Origin: Deltaproteobacteria bacterium | Lineage (GTDB): Bacteria > Myxococcota > Myxococcia > Myxococcales > 40CM-4-68-19 | DNA: 6,399 nucleotides | Reading direction: 5' to 3' | Assembly: GCA_005879095.1 (NCBI GenBank) | Contig: VBLM01000074.1 | Span: 1-6,399, forward strand | In this document: positions 6,067 to 6,399 of the stretch, one piece after another | Position numbering within the stretch: position 1 is the stretch's first letter | Layout of the letters: every line of letters begins with the position of its first letter | Made by a program: the position numbers and the translations under genes | The notes under the pieces: generated by a model | Seen by the model: only the letters and a program-made list of their open reading frames with translations | What the model was told of the DNA's origin: nothing | The model's database searches: none

Positions 6067-6399
6067 CGTCGAACAGCTTCGTCCCCGACGTGCCCGGCAC
6101 CTACGGTGTCCAGGTCTCCGTCACCGACGCAGGCGGATTCTCGAGCATCGCCGACACGCTCGTCACCGCCGGCGGCTGCAGCGCCGGCCCGGCAGTTTCG
6201 ATCAACGCCCCGCGCACCTTCTTCGGCGGGCTCGACGTCACGCCGGCAGTCGACCGCGATGACGGCGTCGCCCTCTCGGCGACCGTGACGGGCGGCGGCT
6301 GCGGCGCGGCCGCGCCAATCTACTCGTACGAGTGGTCGATCTTCACGCGCCCCGCAGGCAGCACCGCACAGCTCAGCGACTCGACGTCGCCGGTGCCCG
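5874..6399 (+). CDS. C-terminal fragment of the PKD-repeat lipoprotein (end of module 15, modules 16-17), partial
   Basis: Frame 3 resumes the module pattern with VVTAGCGP (from 5874) and stays open to the right edge. It holds the closing linker of module 15 (Cys codon 5889-5891), complete module 16 (5898-6191: HYFWSIASRP, FVPDVPGTY, VSVTDAGG, closing Cys at 6177-6179) and the first two thirds of module 17 (B-C loop GGGC, YSYEWS, RPAGS). There is no credible start codon or ribosome binding site at its beginning, so it is a continuation of the upstream gene and not a gene of its own. Frame 1 over the same stretch (to 6066, and again 6106-6288) is Arg/Pro/Ser-rich and lacks the module motifs. 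Confidence 0.8.

Larger units (their letters stand above)
1127..6399 (+). pseudogene. Giant PKD-repeat surface lipoprotein gene, broken by two frame changes, 3' end off window
   Basis: Read across three frames, this is one gene: a lipoprotein signal peptide followed by at least 17 tandem PKD/Ig-like modules. The module pattern is continuous from 1184 to 6399 once frame changes are allowed near 1796-1813 (frame 2 to 1) and 5866-5880 (frame 1 to 3). A typical module has a P-rich strand A, an Asp-rich B-C loop with a Cys, an aromatic-x-W strand (YAW, YRW), a PAGS-like turn, F-x-PDV-x-G-x-Y, VTD-x-x-G and a closing Cys-Gly linker. This resembles PKD domains of the K319L-like type. Such modules are non-enzymatic and usually act as spacers or in adhesion. 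The visible coding length is about 1,750 residues. At each break part of a module is missing, so the lesions are small deletions. It could be a real pseudogene, a gene switched off by reversible deletion, or an assembly error; the otherwise stop-free frames favour error or very recent damage. No catalytic or binding domain is seen in the window. Confidence 0.7.
1184..6399 (+). repeat. Array of 17 PKD/Ig-like modules
   Basis: Module limits, set after each Cys-Gly-x-x-x-Pro linker: 1 1184-1516; 2 1517-1800; 3 1801-2109; 4 2110-2412; 5 2413-2724; 6 2725-3039; 7 3040-3345; 8 3346-3660; 9 3661-4029; 10 4030-4359; 11 4360-4674; 12 4675-4977; 13 4978-5307; 14 5308-5640; 15 5641-5897; 16 5898-6191; 17 6192 to the edge. 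Modules 2 and 15 are shortened by the frame breaks. Most B-C loops are Asp-rich (DPDNG, DADSS, DEDNG), which may bind Ca2+; this is an inference. The modules differ widely in sequence, so the array is old, apart from short DNA-level matches listed separately. Confidence 0.85.

Noticed and set aside
6106..6288. A 60-codon frame-1 open frame
   Set aside because: It overlaps modules 16-17 in frame 3, which carry all the conserved motifs. The frame-1 reading is Ser/Arg/Pro-rich noise.
1184..6399. CRISPR array or DNA-level satellite as the source of periodicity
   Set aside because: The roughly 300-bp period is a protein-module repeat with diverged DNA. Repeat units are not short and identical, and the spacing follows codons.

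Overview
The window is very G+C-rich by eye, with most codons ending in G or C. It comes from a bacterium that exports large, modular surface proteins. Everything supportable lies on the plus strand. The style (a lipoprotein built of many Cys-containing PKD-like modules beside a secreted repeat propeller) fits Myxococcota/Deltaproteobacteria or a similar soil or sediment lineage. That placement is a low-confidence inference, because there is no rRNA or housekeeping marker.

Layout. (1) Positions 3-1085 hold the 3' part of a gene for a probable secreted beta-propeller-type repeat protein; its start lies left of the window. (2) A 41-bp gap (1086-1126) contains a good ribosome binding site and no visible terminator. 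(3) From 1127 to the right edge runs one very large gene for a surface lipoprotein. It has a short lipoprotein signal peptide with an LAAC lipobox, then at least 17 tandem PKD/Ig-like modules of about 98-123 residues, the last cut by the window edge. No other gene, RNA gene, CRISPR array or mobile element is supported.

The large gene is not one open frame here. It changes frame near 1796-1813 (frame 2 to frame 1) and near 5866-5880 (frame 1 to frame 3). At both places a piece of a conserved module is also missing, about 15-16 and about 19-20 residues respectively. The breaks are therefore small out-of-frame deletions of roughly 43-49 and 55-61 nt, not single-base slips. Either the gene is recently broken or the assembly lost sequence inside this repetitive gene. 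The intact 4-kb stretch between the breaks favours artefact or very recent damage. A gene finder would split it into apparent genes at 1127-1813 and 1810-6066 plus a right-hand piece.

The most interesting structural point is the cysteine pattern. Every module from 2 to 17 has one Cys in its B-C loop, and nearly every module ends in a Cys-Gly linker. Module 1 has the terminal Cys but no B-C-loop Cys. This fits a disulfide from each linker to the next module's B-C loop, making a stapled, rigid rod on the cell surface. The upstream propeller protein also carries exactly six Cys in its visible part. The two genes are probably co-transcribed and may act together at the cell envelope, but no specific function can be read from the sequence.
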